Of a DNA stretch of 64,000 bases, positions 16,536 through 24,378 are shown piece by piece. The notes under the pieces are model-generated. The model did not search any database. It saw only the letters and a program-made list of their open reading frames with translations, and had not been told where the DNA came from. The DNA is taken from positions 62,001 through 126,000 of the forward strand of contig CAYYPL010000006.1 in NCBI GenBank assembly GCA_964473555.1. The letters run 5' to 3'. How positions within the stretch are numbered: position 1 is the first letter of the stretch; each line of letters begins with the position of its first letter. The DNA comes from UBA11400 sp964473555 (GTDB taxonomy: Bacteria > Bacteroidota > Rhodothermia > Balneolales > HLUCCA01). A program made the translations under genes and the position numbers.

Positions 16536-17450
16536 ATGATGACTGCCAAACACCTGTATTACTCGTTTTGTGACATCAACGTCCATATCGTTTCCGATTC
16601 CACCACGACATTACTTGAACCTGGCCGGTTTGAACCGTATGCCACGCCTGATTCCCTTCAGCCTGACGTGAGCATAGAATACCGATCCGGACTCGATCCC
16701 ACAATGCTCGAACAATCTGCAAGACAATGTACCGCAACGCACAATGATTTCCCCCTGTGGGAGATTTACTCCAGAGATTCTTCCTTGATTGTTGCAACCT
16801 ACGACCAACTGGATACTCACGGGTTGAACCAGATTGCAGTAACCGAGTTTCCATACACGAATTGGATCATCTACAGTCGATCAGATGCTGAGTCTTCCGA
16901 CGGAGTACCGGTCGTTGAACCCTTGAAATTCCCCATGTGTTCGCTATTTTTGTATCATCAAACACTCCGTGAAGAAGCTCTGCTCATTCACGCATCGGGA
17001 GTGCTGGACGTACAGACTGGGCGCCTTTTCACGGGACGATCCGGAGTGGGGAAATCTACTATGGCCAGGTTATGGGCCGAACACGGTAACGCCCGGATCA
17101 TCAACGACGATCGCCTGTATCTGCGCAAGGTCAACGACCAGTGGGTGATGTACAATACACCGATGATGTATCCTCAAATCCCTTTGAAAGCGCCTCTGAA
17201 TCACATCTATGTGCTGAATCAGGCGCTCGAGTTTGACTGCGTCTCCTATATCACACCCGTTGCGGTTGGTAAAGTTTTCGGGAATTGTATCGTACAAACG
17301 TACAACCGCAAACACGTGGATCATCATTTCAAAGTGATCGAGTCTGTCATCCAGTCCGTTTCGGTTAATCTGTTATCTTCAAGAGCTAATCCGGAAGTTC
17401 TGGAAGGAGTCAGAACCTTTGAATCTACCCTACCCCGACATGGAACATGA
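16536..17450 (+). CDS. HprK-related serine kinase of a peptide-modification cluster
   Basis: About 304 residues from the tandem ATGs at 16536/16539; a TTG at 16509 extends the frame. The C-terminal half is an HPr kinase-like P-loop domain: LLIHASGV, Walker A GRSGVGKST, and the acidic INDDR about 20 residues later. Unlike true HprK there is no bacterial HPr partner, and the N-terminal half is a different, divergent domain. Related kinases in lasso-peptide clusters (paeninodin type) phosphorylate the C-terminal serine of a precursor peptide. Here the neighbours are a PqqD-like protein, a nucleotidyltransferase and five tiny peptides with an invariant serine near their end. The stop overlaps the signal peptidase gene by 11 bp. 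Confidence 0.85.
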   Translation: MMTAKHLYYSFCDINVHIVSDSTTTLLEPGRFEPYATPDSLQPDVSIEYRSGLDPTMLEQSARQCTATHNDFPLWEIYSRDSSLIVATYDQLDTHGLNQIAVTEFPYTNWIIYSRSDAESSDGVPVVEPLKFPMCSLFLYHQTLREEALLIHASGVLDVQTGRLFTGRSGVGKSTMARLWAEHGNARIINDDRLYLRKVNDQWVMYNTPMMYPQIPLKAPLNHIYVLNQALEFDCVSYITPVAVGKVFGNCIVQTYNRKHVDHHFKVIESVIQSVSVNLLSSRANPEVLEGVRTFESTLPRHGT

Positions 17451-17985
17451 TGGATCAGTGATCGAAACGGAAGATTCAGCCACAAAAACCCTGATGATGA
17501 GTCCGGATACTACGAAAGTGATCACATCCCTTCTGGACGAGGGGATATCTGTCTGGGTCATAGCACGGGGGACAAGTAATTACCCCATCATCAAACCAGG
17601 TATCACGCTGTTAATTGAGCCTTTACCCTACGCCGAATGTGTCCCGGGCGACATGGTGGTAACAAGAAGGGGCGACTGGTTGGTCACGCATCGATTGTTA
17701 AAATGGAAGAATCCCAGAAATGGCGATCCGTATGGATTAATGATTACCCGGGGCGATAGCTGCCTGAAACGGGACAAACTTTCCGGTGAAGAAGAGTATG
17801 TCGGAGTGGTAAAATGGACAAAACAACACGGACAGATAACCTCTCTGCACCAGGGGTCCCATCGCTTCTTCCGGACTTTATTTACCCGGTTTGAACCTGT
17901 ACCACAATGGACCTGTCATATCATGCTAAGGTTTAGAAACCAGTTTCTCAACCTGATTCCGAATAAATCCAAAAAGCCCACCTAA
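17440..17985 (+). CDS. S26/S24-type signal peptidase-like protease (Ser-His class)
   Basis: 181 residues from the ATG at 17440, overlapping the kinase stop; a TTG start at 17419 is possible. It shows the three boxes of SipW/ER-type signal peptidases: GTSNYPIIKPG with putative nucleophile Ser46 (normally SMxPT), GDWLVTHRLL with His84, and ITRGDS with Asp106. These use a Ser-His pair instead of Ser-Lys. No clear transmembrane anchor is seen, so it may act in the cytoplasm on a leader peptide rather than on exported proteins. Co-occurrence with the kinase, PqqD and peptide array suggests a processing protease; this is inference. Its 3' end overlaps the convergent nucleotidyltransferase gene by 60 bp. 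Confidence 0.75.
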   Translation: MEHDGSVIETEDSATKTLMMSPDTTKVITSLLDEGISVWVIARGTSNYPIIKPGITLLIEPLPYAECVPGDMVVTRRGDWLVTHRLLKWKNPRNGDPYGLMITRGDSCLKRDKLSGEEEYVGVVKWTKQHGQITSLHQGSHRFFRTLFTRFEPVPQWTCHIMLRFRNQFLNLIPNKSKKPT

Positions 17986-19143
17986 AACTCGGTAGATATA
18001 ATAAAAAGGGAGTGTCCATCTATACTTGATGGCATACCGGTTCATCATAAACGAAGATGAGGGGAATAATTTCAGTGAAAAGAACTGTACTGCTTTACTG
18101 AAATCCCCGTTGCGCAAAAAATAGATAAAACTGGCATAGATCACCGCACGACCGCTGGTTCTCAGTGGCGCGATAACCTCAACAGGCTCCCCGGACAAAT
18201 AGCCATACGTAACCGCATGGGCAAAATCATACTGCCTGGTAGGTGTCAATGCATCGGAAAAAAGATCTGATTCAGGCAGTGTTTCTTTAAAAAAAGTCTT
18301 TATGGTATCGAGAATAGCATCCACCTCTTTGACGCACCCATACGAATGGGCATCCTTTCTAAATTGAATGGAGTCAATATTTCCGCCAAACTGCCTGATC
18401 AATTCAAGGATATCCACAAACCAGGAAAATTTGACCTTGTGACTTTCCATATGTCTGTATAAGTGGGTCAACAGGTGCAGCAGTTGATCGGATGGATGCA
18501 GTCGGTATCCCAATCCTGGTAGAGTTGGGCCTGCCTGTGCGCGATTCCAAAACGCGTGGATGTCGATTTGATGTCGGCTGAGTTGATGATGGATATGCCG
18601 GTGCAGTTCGATGCTGATCCCATCTGAAATGATCGAATAAGGATGGTGAACGAATTCACTATCCAGTTCATTGACCAGTCGTACCACGTTGAATCCGGAT
18701 GCTTTGAGAACTTCGACTGCCTTGGGCATTTCCTCTTCTTTGATCAACAGATCAATGTCACCGGTTGCTCTGAGAGCGATATCTTTGAACACATACTCGA
18801 GCATAGCGACTCCCTTGAGAGGGATATATACAACATTAGCCTTAGCCAGAGCGACTACGATCTGATCCAGTTTCCCCAGTAACTTGATATTATGAGCGGT
18901 GTAACGAAGCGCGTATTTGTTCAGGTCATCGATAAAAGGGTTCGAAAAGTGGGTCAGGGCACCTGCTTCCTGCAGACCTTTCAAAAGAAGCGGACCTAAA
19001 GCCGTGGCTTTTACACGTTCCAACAGCCATTTTTCGTCAGAAACCTGTTTTGCTACCTGCTGTATGTGCCGGGGATAAACAGTCCCGTTGTTGACTCCCG
19101 AGCAGGATAAAAGAAGCTGTAATTCAGGTCTGAGTGGTTTCAT
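17926..19143 (-). CDS. Nucleotidyltransferase-fold protein (NTP_transf_5 type) of the peptide cluster
   Basis: 405 residues. The diagnostic segment is YIPLKGVAMLEYVFKDIALRATGDIDLLI (about residues 108-137), with the GDIDLL metal-binding pair of the polymerase-beta-like fold. Later are IELHRHIHHQL and LHPSDQLLHLLTHLYRH, typical of this group. Proteins of this class sit beside PqqD-like proteins and HprK-like kinases in RiPP-type and exopolysaccharide clusters. With a kinase they may transfer a nucleotide or sugar-phosphate onto a peptide. It lies 104 bp after pqqD on the same strand and overlaps the convergent protease gene by 60 bp. Confidence 0.88.
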   Translation of the reverse strand: MKPLRPELQLLLSCSGVNNGTVYPRHIQQVAKQVSDEKWLLERVKATALGPLLLKGLQEAGALTHFSNPFIDDLNKYALRYTAHNIKLLGKLDQIVVALAKANVVYIPLKGVAMLEYVFKDIALRATGDIDLLIKEEEMPKAVEVLKASGFNVVRLVNELDSEFVHHPYSIISDGISIELHRHIHHQLSRHQIDIHAFWNRAQAGPTLPGLGYRLHPSDQLLHLLTHLYRHMESHKVKFSWFVDILELIRQFGGNIDSIQFRKDAHSYGCVKEVDAILDTIKTFFKETLPESDLFSDALTPTRQYDFAHAVTYGYLSGEPVEVIAPLRTSGRAVIYASFIYFLRNGDFSKAVQFFSLKLFPSSSFMMNRYAIKYRWTLPFYYIYRVLGGLFGFIRNQVEKLVSKP

Positions 19144-19247
19144 AGGGATGTAGCGATTACCAGACTATGACTAAAACTGGTGACTTCACTGGATATCGGA
19201 GAGATTTTGTTCAGTGGTATCAGTCGGTAAACGCGATCCATCTACGA

Positions 19248-19535
19248 TTATACCTGTTTGATGTAGTCGCTAAGCTTGATAAGGAATAGGCTCAGATCCT
19301 GTTGCGCGCGTTGGACTTCAATCTGATAGTGGGAGGCTACTTGCTGAGTGATGCTCTCCATCGTTGCGGAATCGTCGATCAGTTCCCAGATAAAGGCGCC
19401 CGTTTCATTCAGGGAAAACATTTCTTTCATATCCGCGACCGATGATTTTACCGGTACCAAAAGGAGCGATCCTGCTACCATTCGGGTGGTAAACGACGAT
19501 TTGTTAGATGCAATAGCCCGAATATGATCTGTCAT
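19248..19535 (-). CDS. PqqD-like RiPP recognition protein
   Basis: 95 residues, the size of PqqD. The winged-helix RRE features are present: RMVAGSLLLVPVKSS (strand pair), FSLNETGAFIWELIDDSATMESITQQV, and an acidic helical end with LFLIKLSDYI. PqqD-like domains bind the leader part of ribosomally made peptides and present it to modifying enzymes. The five tiny peptide genes begin 92 bp upstream on the same strand, and the nucleotidyltransferase follows 104 bp downstream. This arrangement strongly suggests that it binds those peptides. Confidence 0.9.
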   Translation of the reverse strand: MTDHIRAIASNKSSFTTRMVAGSLLLVPVKSSVADMKEMFSLNETGAFIWELIDDSATMESITQQVASHYQIEVQRAQQDLSLFLIKLSDYIKQV

Positions 19536-19627
19536 AGTAGGAAAAGGCGTTTTTTAAGTGCTATAAAGAGTTTTAATCGAAGTAAGAAAGCGAATTCAAA
19601 GACCTCGCAAAGTGATGGGACAACAGA

Positions 19628-19702
19628 CTAACTCATCGTCAGAACCGACGTCTCAGCATCCAGCTCGATGCGTTCTACAGTGGGTGCGGTATAATTAGGC
19701 AT
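19628..19702 (-). CDS. Tiny peptide E of the precursor array (24 residues)
   Basis: ATG at 19702, stop TAG. It contains MPNYTAPTVERIELDA followed by ETSVLTMS, and ends exactly at Ser24. It differs from peptide A mainly by Glu for Asp at position 10 and by the shorter tail. It is the last of five co-oriented copies and lies closest to pqqD. The near-identity of five separately terminated frames, each with its own start and stop, is the coding evidence. No strong Shine-Dalgarno is visible. Confidence 0.85.
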   Translation of the reverse strand: MPNYTAPTVERIELDAETSVLTMS

Positions 19703-19706
19703 AAGA

Positions 19707-19790
19707 TTAGTCAGGTGGGCTGCCCATAAGTACCGACATTTCAGCATCCAGCTCGATACGGTCTACAGTGGGCGGGGTATAATTAGGCAT
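19707..19790 (-). CDS. Tiny peptide D of the precursor array (27 residues)
   Basis: ATG at 19790, stop TAA only 5 bp before the next start. It reads MPNYTPPTVDRIELDA then EMSVLMGSPPD. Ser24 is kept and followed by PPD, the longest tail of the set. Pro replaces Ala6, and Met18-Met22-Gly23 replace Thr-Thr-Met. The Y-x-x-P-x-V-x-x-I-E-L-D-A core is conserved. Confidence 0.85.
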   Translation of the reverse strand: MPNYTPPTVDRIELDAEMSVLMGSPPD

Positions 19791-19799
19791 AAGTTGAAA

Positions 19800-19874
19800 T
19801 TAGCTTGCCATCAGCACGGATGTTTCAGCATCCAGCTCGATAAGGTCAACGGTAGGTGCGGTGTAATTAGGCAT
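19800..19874 (-). CDS. Tiny peptide C of the precursor array (24 residues)
   Basis: ATG at 19874, stop TAA. It reads MPNYTAPTVDLIELDA then ETSVLMAS, ending at Ser24. Leu replaces the Arg11 of the other four. The start codon lies 5 bp after the stop of peptide B. Confidence 0.85.
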   Translation of the reverse strand: MPNYTAPTVDLIELDAETSVLMAS

Positions 19875-19878
19875 GGGA

Positions 19879-19956
19879 TTAACGGCTCATCGTCAGCACC
19901 GATGTCACAGCATCCAGCTCGATACGGTCTACGGTAGGTGCGGTATATGTTTTCAT
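19879..19956 (-). CDS. Tiny peptide B of the precursor array (25 residues)
   Basis: ATG at 19956, stop TAA. It reads MKTYTAPTVDRIELDA then VTSVLTMSR. It begins MKT where the others begin MPN, and has Val17 for Glu17, but keeps YTAPTV, IELDA, Ser19 and Ser24, with one extra Arg after Ser24. The upstream gap from peptide A is only 7 bp. Confidence 0.85.
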   Translation of the reverse strand: MKTYTAPTVDRIELDAVTSVLTMSR

Positions 19957-19963
19957 AAAATTT

Positions 19964-20044
19964 TCAAGGTATACTCATTGTCAAAACCGAAGTCTCAGCA
20001 TCCAGTTCGATACGGTCTACGGTAGGTGCAGTGTAATTAGGCAT
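19964..20044 (-). CDS. Tiny peptide A of the precursor array (26 residues)
   Basis: First gene of the array: ATG at 20044, stop TGA. It reads MPNYTAPTVDRIELDA then ETSVLTMSIP, so Ser24 is followed by Ile-Pro. The YTAPTV motif resembles the Y-x-x-P-x-L leader element that PqqD-type/B1 RRE domains bind in lasso precursors. It lies 133 bp downstream of the glycosyltransferase gene on the same strand. Function is inferred from context only; no similar peptide occurs elsewhere in the window. Confidence 0.87.
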   Translation of the reverse strand: MPNYTAPTVDRIELDAETSVLTMSIP

Positions 20045-20177
20045 GGTCGTAGTGGGTTAGTTTTAGGTTGATAATCCGATGCCAATATCGGTAACACATT
20101 CAAATAATCCAACAAACTATTTAAAAATGTTTATAGTTAGGAAGATTAAATATCCAAAATCTCTTGACATTCGATCA

Positions 20178-21335
20178 TTAATCACAACTATTTATCAATA
20201 AAGAGTTAATACGTTGAATCAAATCCGATTCAGCTTCAGCAATCATTGATTGTAAAGCTGAATTGCTTACATAATGTTCTGTGAGGCATGAAGCTTTGTT
20301 TATCCATTCATCATTATCTGTAAAGTTTTGGACAACGCATCGTTCATCTAGGATTGTATGCCAGCCCACATTTTGAGAGATTAAAACATTGCAGCCTGAG
20401 CGAATTGATTCTGCCATGACACCAGGAGAAGAATCAAAATATGATGGAATAAGTAAGAGTTTACTATCTCTCAAGTACATCATGATTTCACCCTGACTTG
20501 TTAAATCTTTAACCTGTGTGTTGGGTATTGATTCAAAATGTTGACTTCCTCTCCCAATGGCCAGTTTTGGAACATCCGGAAATTGTTGGAAGACTTTATA
20601 TGCCAAATTAGCATTTTTGATTTTCCTACTAAAATTTGAAGCGATAAACACTAGGGTATACCTACGTTCATTAAAAGGTTTCAAAACAGCCGTAGATTCA
20701 GATACGAAGTTGATATACTGAACTATATTCTTTGATTTTATACCCTTTTTAGTGAAAATTTGTTGTGTTAATCCGCTATTAAAGACCACAGTTGTATTGG
20801 CCTCGCTCAATGTATTCAAATCATTTCTATAATAACTCGAAACGTTGTCCATTTTTAAAAATGCCTGAGCATCTATTTCATTTTGTTCCGCTAAAAAGGT
20901 CAGTTCAGGGCTGCCACCTACGATAAACAAGCACTTCTTATGTTGAAATGTTTGTTGTAGAACTTGAAAATAAGGTTGACTATTTGAGATAATTAAATCG
21001 GGTACAAAATCATTCGATTTTTGAAATTCTATCAGTCGATAACGTATGACGAAGGATAAATACAGTTTCGATAGCTTTTTTCGGAGTGAGAGAATAAGGT
21101 TTGAATCGATTTTCAGCCAGTGACGTACTGAATTAAATGGATTAGATAATAACTCGATTCTATGCGATAATCCGGTTTTATCTGGGTCTATATCCTCATT
21201 GGATTCTGAATTGGCATAAACTAATCTGACTTTAAATCCATTCCTGTTTAGTAGTTTCAACATCTTGTACGCATTGGTGGCGTAACCACCATAACTCGGG
21301 AATCCAGAGGTTATGATGAGAATATTCTTTTTCAT
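20178..21335 (-). CDS. Glycosyltransferase, GT4/GT-B type
   Basis: 385 residues with GT-B features: N-terminal ILIITSGFPSYGGYATNAYKML, a mid-protein strand YTLVFIASNFSRKIKNANLA, and the donor-site end LLLIPSYFDSSPGVMAESIRSGCNVLIS (the E-x-x-x-x-G loop) at about 310-337. It likely transfers a sugar from a nucleotide donor in the cytoplasm. Base composition is clearly A+T-richer than the GT2 gene next to it, suggesting a separate origin. It lies between the GT2 gene (120 bp upstream) and the peptide array (133 bp downstream), all on the minus strand. Whether it acts on the peptides or on a glycan is open. Confidence 0.85.
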   Translation of the reverse strand: MKKNILIITSGFPSYGGYATNAYKMLKLLNRNGFKVRLVYANSESNEDIDPDKTGLSHRIELLSNPFNSVRHWLKIDSNLILSLRKKLSKLYLSFVIRYRLIEFQKSNDFVPDLIISNSQPYFQVLQQTFQHKKCLFIVGGSPELTFLAEQNEIDAQAFLKMDNVSSYYRNDLNTLSEANTTVVFNSGLTQQIFTKKGIKSKNIVQYINFVSESTAVLKPFNERRYTLVFIASNFSRKIKNANLAYKVFQQFPDVPKLAIGRGSQHFESIPNTQVKDLTSQGEIMMYLRDSKLLLIPSYFDSSPGVMAESIRSGCNVLISQNVGWHTILDERCVVQNFTDNDEWINKASCLTEHYVSNSALQSMIAEAESDLIQRINSLLINSCD

Positions 21336-21455
21336 ACTGAGGTGCCTGAAGTAAGAGTTTTAGCCCTGAAGAACTATTGATACTGCTTTTTGGATACATC
21401 TTAAAGTGTTTACACTTCCAATGCAACCACCTTAGCTTGAACGATTCACCGACCC

Positions 21456-22349
21456 CTACTTCGGCACTTTATGAGTAGATAACACCCAACTGGCATGTGT
21501 TCTGATGAATTGTTTTAGAGAGTCCGGTATCCACCGACTCGCTGATTTAACGGGTTTAGTGACCCAATGAAGACCATAAGCGTAGCTTCTGAGTGCTGCG
21601 CCATACATTCCTTTCGGACCGTATCTGTGCAGTAGCGCAATGGCTGCCTGTAGCTCATCTCCGCGGCGCTGACTTTTCCAGGCCTGTGTTTTATGGGTGT
21701 TGTCTGGATGTAGCCGTTTCCAGGTTGTGGTGGATTTATCAAAGAACAGTTTTCCATGGAGTGCTACGCTGAATACCCATTCAACGTCAATTGGCACCAC
21801 CGAGGTTGCCGGATCCATCTTGATTCCAGCGGCCAGGACTTTTTCACGTCGGAATAGTCCACGAAAGGCAATATGGGATCTTCTGGATAGTAACAAGCGG
21901 ATGGAGGTTATCAGGGATAAGGTACCCGACGTAAATGCAAATGGTCTGTTGAAAATGATCGTTCTTTCATCCATCTGCATGTATTTAAGCTGACCAAATG
22001 CCAGCCACACTTCAGGATACCGGTCCAGGGCTTTTGCCAGCATGGGTATCCAGCTGGCCTCAAAGATATCATCATGGGGCATACACATAAAATAGGTACC
22101 ACTGGCTCGTTCCAGTAAAAACTGATAGTGTTCATGAAACTGCATACCCCGTGGATCAGCATAGATCTTGACCCTGGGATCATCTCGTAGTAGCGAGCGA
22201 ATCTGTTCTGCAGCAGCATCCAGACAGGTCTGGTCTGAGATGAGTACCTCTGTCACGAAGGCCGGCAATCGGCGCACGTTGCTAACCACATTGGCCACCC
22301 ATTTTGCGGATGCGTGCAGAGGAATGGCAACAGTGATGGTATTTCCCAT
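21456..22349 (-). CDS. Glycosyltransferase family 2
   Basis: 297 residues. GT-A fold is supported by ITVAIPLHASAKWVANVVSNV, the first Asp region VLISDQTC, and the metal-binding CMPHDDIFEASWI (DD near residue 95). Its ATG overlaps the stop of the FAD oxidoreductase (TAATG), so the two are translationally coupled. The C-terminal 70 residues are basic and have no evident transmembrane helix. Acceptor unknown. Confidence 0.88.
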   Translation of the reverse strand: MGNTITVAIPLHASAKWVANVVSNVRRLPAFVTEVLISDQTCLDAAAEQIRSLLRDDPRVKIYADPRGMQFHEHYQFLLERASGTYFMCMPHDDIFEASWIPMLAKALDRYPEVWLAFGQLKYMQMDERTIIFNRPFAFTSGTLSLITSIRLLLSRRSHIAFRGLFRREKVLAAGIKMDPATSVVPIDVEWVFSVALHGKLFFDKSTTTWKRLHPDNTHKTQAWKSQRRGDELQAAIALLHRYGPKGMYGAALRSYAYGLHWVTKPVKSASRWIPDSLKQFIRTHASWVLSTHKVPK

Positions 22350-23596
22350 TAGAGCCGACGTTGCAGGTGGTTGTCTAATGCTTCTACCACCCGGGAAGCA
22401 AAAAGCGGAGCGGTAGTGAATTTTCCGGTATCCACGCTCACATATCCCTCATAATGACTGACTCCAATTTCATTACGCTGATGTAATTTGCTATTGGGTT
22501 TATCGATGTCCGATTCTCCCCAGGCCACTATCACTCCCGCTGTGATGGCATCAACCTGAATATTCCTTAAAAATTCCAGTCGTTCACCCAGGGCGTTAAG
22601 CGTCCTGGTTACGATTTCCTGGCGCTGGGCAGTAATATCAGAGGAAGTGAGTTCCGATTCCCAGGAATCGGGTGTTCGGGTTCCGGTAATGATTCCACCC
22701 AGACAATCGGGATACCAAGACAGATACACACGCCCGTTGTTCCGACAAACAACATCACCAAAGGGACCCAGCGCAAAGGTTGTGGTGAGGGGTAGTTCCG
22801 GACGACTTTGAATGGTACCGTGAAGTGCATACTTCATACGATACATACACGGTCTGGATGATGGTATATCCATTGAAGCATCGATGTGAAGGCGGTCGTT
22901 CCACAGGCAATTCACCACCGCATCAGCCTGAATCGATGTGGAACTTCTGTCAGGCTTCTCCAGCTCAACGGAGAATCCGCCGGCAGAGACGCGACTCACG
23001 TGTTTTACGGTATGATTCGGACGAAACGGAATTTTAAACGCCTCCAGCGATGCGATCAAATGATCGCGCAAGAGCAAAGGGTCAACGGATACTTCACTGG
23101 TCAGAAATGCTGCAGTCACATCACCCGTAAATCCTGCAGCTTGAGTGGATTCCAGTTTTCTGGTGCGTGAGAATGTAGAAAGTCCGGCATAGGTTACACC
23201 TTGATTGAAGCTTGCTTCGATGAGGTCATCCACCTGATGATAATGCTCGCCCAGCTTATCGCTGGAAACAAGTGTATCGGACAGAATGGCATACGTGAAG
23301 GGCTCCGAGCGCAACGCACCCCAGTCGACTGGACGATGCACCCATCCATCGAGTAGACTACTAAACTGTAGTGCTCCCTCTACCATCAACGATGCCGTTT
23401 CCAGGGTGGGATCATTCCCATATACATAGCCCAGGTGAAGTTTCCCTTCTCCCGTTAAACTCGTTCGCATCATCGGAGCCTGGGTGCGGTCGATCAACTC
23501 CACGCTCCAACCAGCCTGATAAAGTGCAAGAGCGGTGGATATTCCCTGGATTCCGGAACCCAGCACCGCAACAGTGGAGGGATACTTCACGTTCAA
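22349..23596 (-). CDS. FAD-dependent oxidoreductase (DAO family)
   Basis: 415 residues starting with a classical Rossmann dinucleotide site VAVLGSGIQGISTALALYQAGWSVELIDR (GxGxxG, acidic end). The rest follows D-amino-acid oxidase/glycine oxidase-like proteins: SEVSVDPLLLRDHL, ADAVVNCLWNDR and, at the end, VSVDTGKFTTAPLFASRVVEAL. It oxidises an amine or alcohol using FAD, but the substrate is not predictable. It is first in the minus-strand run FAD oxidoreductase - GT2 - GT4 - peptide array - PqqD - nucleotidyltransferase. Its promoter should lie in the divergent gap with the Bor-like gene. Confidence 0.85.
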   Translation of the reverse strand: MNVKYPSTVAVLGSGIQGISTALALYQAGWSVELIDRTQAPMMRTSLTGEGKLHLGYVYGNDPTLETASLMVEGALQFSSLLDGWVHRPVDWGALRSEPFTYAILSDTLVSSDKLGEHYHQVDDLIEASFNQGVTYAGLSTFSRTRKLESTQAAGFTGDVTAAFLTSEVSVDPLLLRDHLIASLEAFKIPFRPNHTVKHVSRVSAGGFSVELEKPDRSSTSIQADAVVNCLWNDRLHIDASMDIPSSRPCMYRMKYALHGTIQSRPELPLTTTFALGPFGDVVCRNNGRVYLSWYPDCLGGIITGTRTPDSWESELTSSDITAQRQEIVTRTLNALGERLEFLRNIQVDAITAGVIVAWGESDIDKPNSKLHQRNEIGVSHYEGYVSVDTGKFTTAPLFASRVVEALDNHLQRRL

Positions 23597-23845
23597 AACA
23601 GCAGCATTAAAATGAAATGGTGTGACACGATAAATCGATATGATACCTAGTTTCTGTCACTAATTAAACAACAAAAGTACCTTCAATCTCTCTCAATCCC
23701 GAATATTTCATTTAAATTTTTGCACCGACCCAGACAATTAGTTACATTTTCTTAGGTCACTAAATATCAGTGTCTTTTGGCTAAGTTCGTGTCGAAACAT
23801 CTTCGTCAATAATTGTCTAACTAAACATAAACCATGGAGTCATCT

Positions 23846-24277
23846 ATGAAAAGAAACCTTGTTGCCTTCCTGCTGGTCGGTGTATTTGCAATCTCTGGGT
23901 GTTATCACGCCAAAATATCAACCGGACTGCCGGCATCTGCCGATAAAATCGACATCCCTTTTGCTCATAGTTTTGTATACGGACTGGTTCCACCCAGTGA
24001 AGTACGTGCTGCGACGCAATGTGCAAATGGTGTTTCGATGGTCGAAACAAAGATCAGTTTTGTCAATGGTCTGGTAGCTGCCCTCACATTCAGTCTGTAC
24101 ACACCGATGCACATTACGGTAACCTGTGCCGCTGCTGGATCTGCTGCGTTGCCTCAGGCCAGTCCATCGATCAGTGTGAGTGCTAACGCCACCGACCAAG
24201 AGCTGGCGGAGGCATTCAATAAAGCTGCTGAAATGTCGGCGGACAGTAACTCCCCGGTCTATTTTGTATACGAATAA
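23846..24277 (+). CDS. Bor/Iss-family lipoprotein
   Basis: 143 residues from the ATG at 23846, which has GGAG 6 bp upstream; an ATG at 23834 is in frame. The lipobox ISGC gives the lipidated Cys. The segment HSFVYGLVPPSEVRAATQC, then VSMVETKISFVNGLVAAL and LYTPMHITVTC matches lambda Bor (HHFFVSGIGQ...KTETQQTFVNGLL...GIYTPLEARVYC), including both cysteines. Bor is a phage lysogenic-conversion lipoprotein linked to serum resistance in enterobacteria. A C-terminal extension of about 40 residues is specific to this protein. No phage genes surround it. A terminator follows. Confidence 0.85.
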   Translation: MKRNLVAFLLVGVFAISGCYHAKISTGLPASADKIDIPFAHSFVYGLVPPSEVRAATQCANGVSMVETKISFVNGLVAALTFSLYTPMHITVTCAAAGSAALPQASPSISVSANATDQELAEAFNKAAEMSADSNSPVYFVYE

Positions 24278-24340
24278 CTGAGGCTTTTACTTCCTTCGAA
24301 CAGGCTTTCTGACGTATGTGCGCCAGCAGCCGGATAAACT

Positions 24341-24378
24341 TACCCGATTGGGATCAAATCCAGTCGGGTATTTTTTTT
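24341..24378 (+). terminator. Rho-independent terminator after the Bor-like gene
   Basis: TACCCGA (24341-24347) pairs with TCGGGTA (24364-24370) and is followed by eight T (24371-24378). It sits 64 bp after the Bor-like stop codon. Confidence 0.88.

Noticed and set aside
19628..20044. Lasso-peptide biosynthetic cluster
   Set aside because: Leader-like YxxPxV motif, PqqD-like RRE and kinase fit, but no asparagine-synthetase-like cyclase or transglutaminase-like leader protease is present from 15 to 24 kb, and the peptides are too short to hold leader plus ring.
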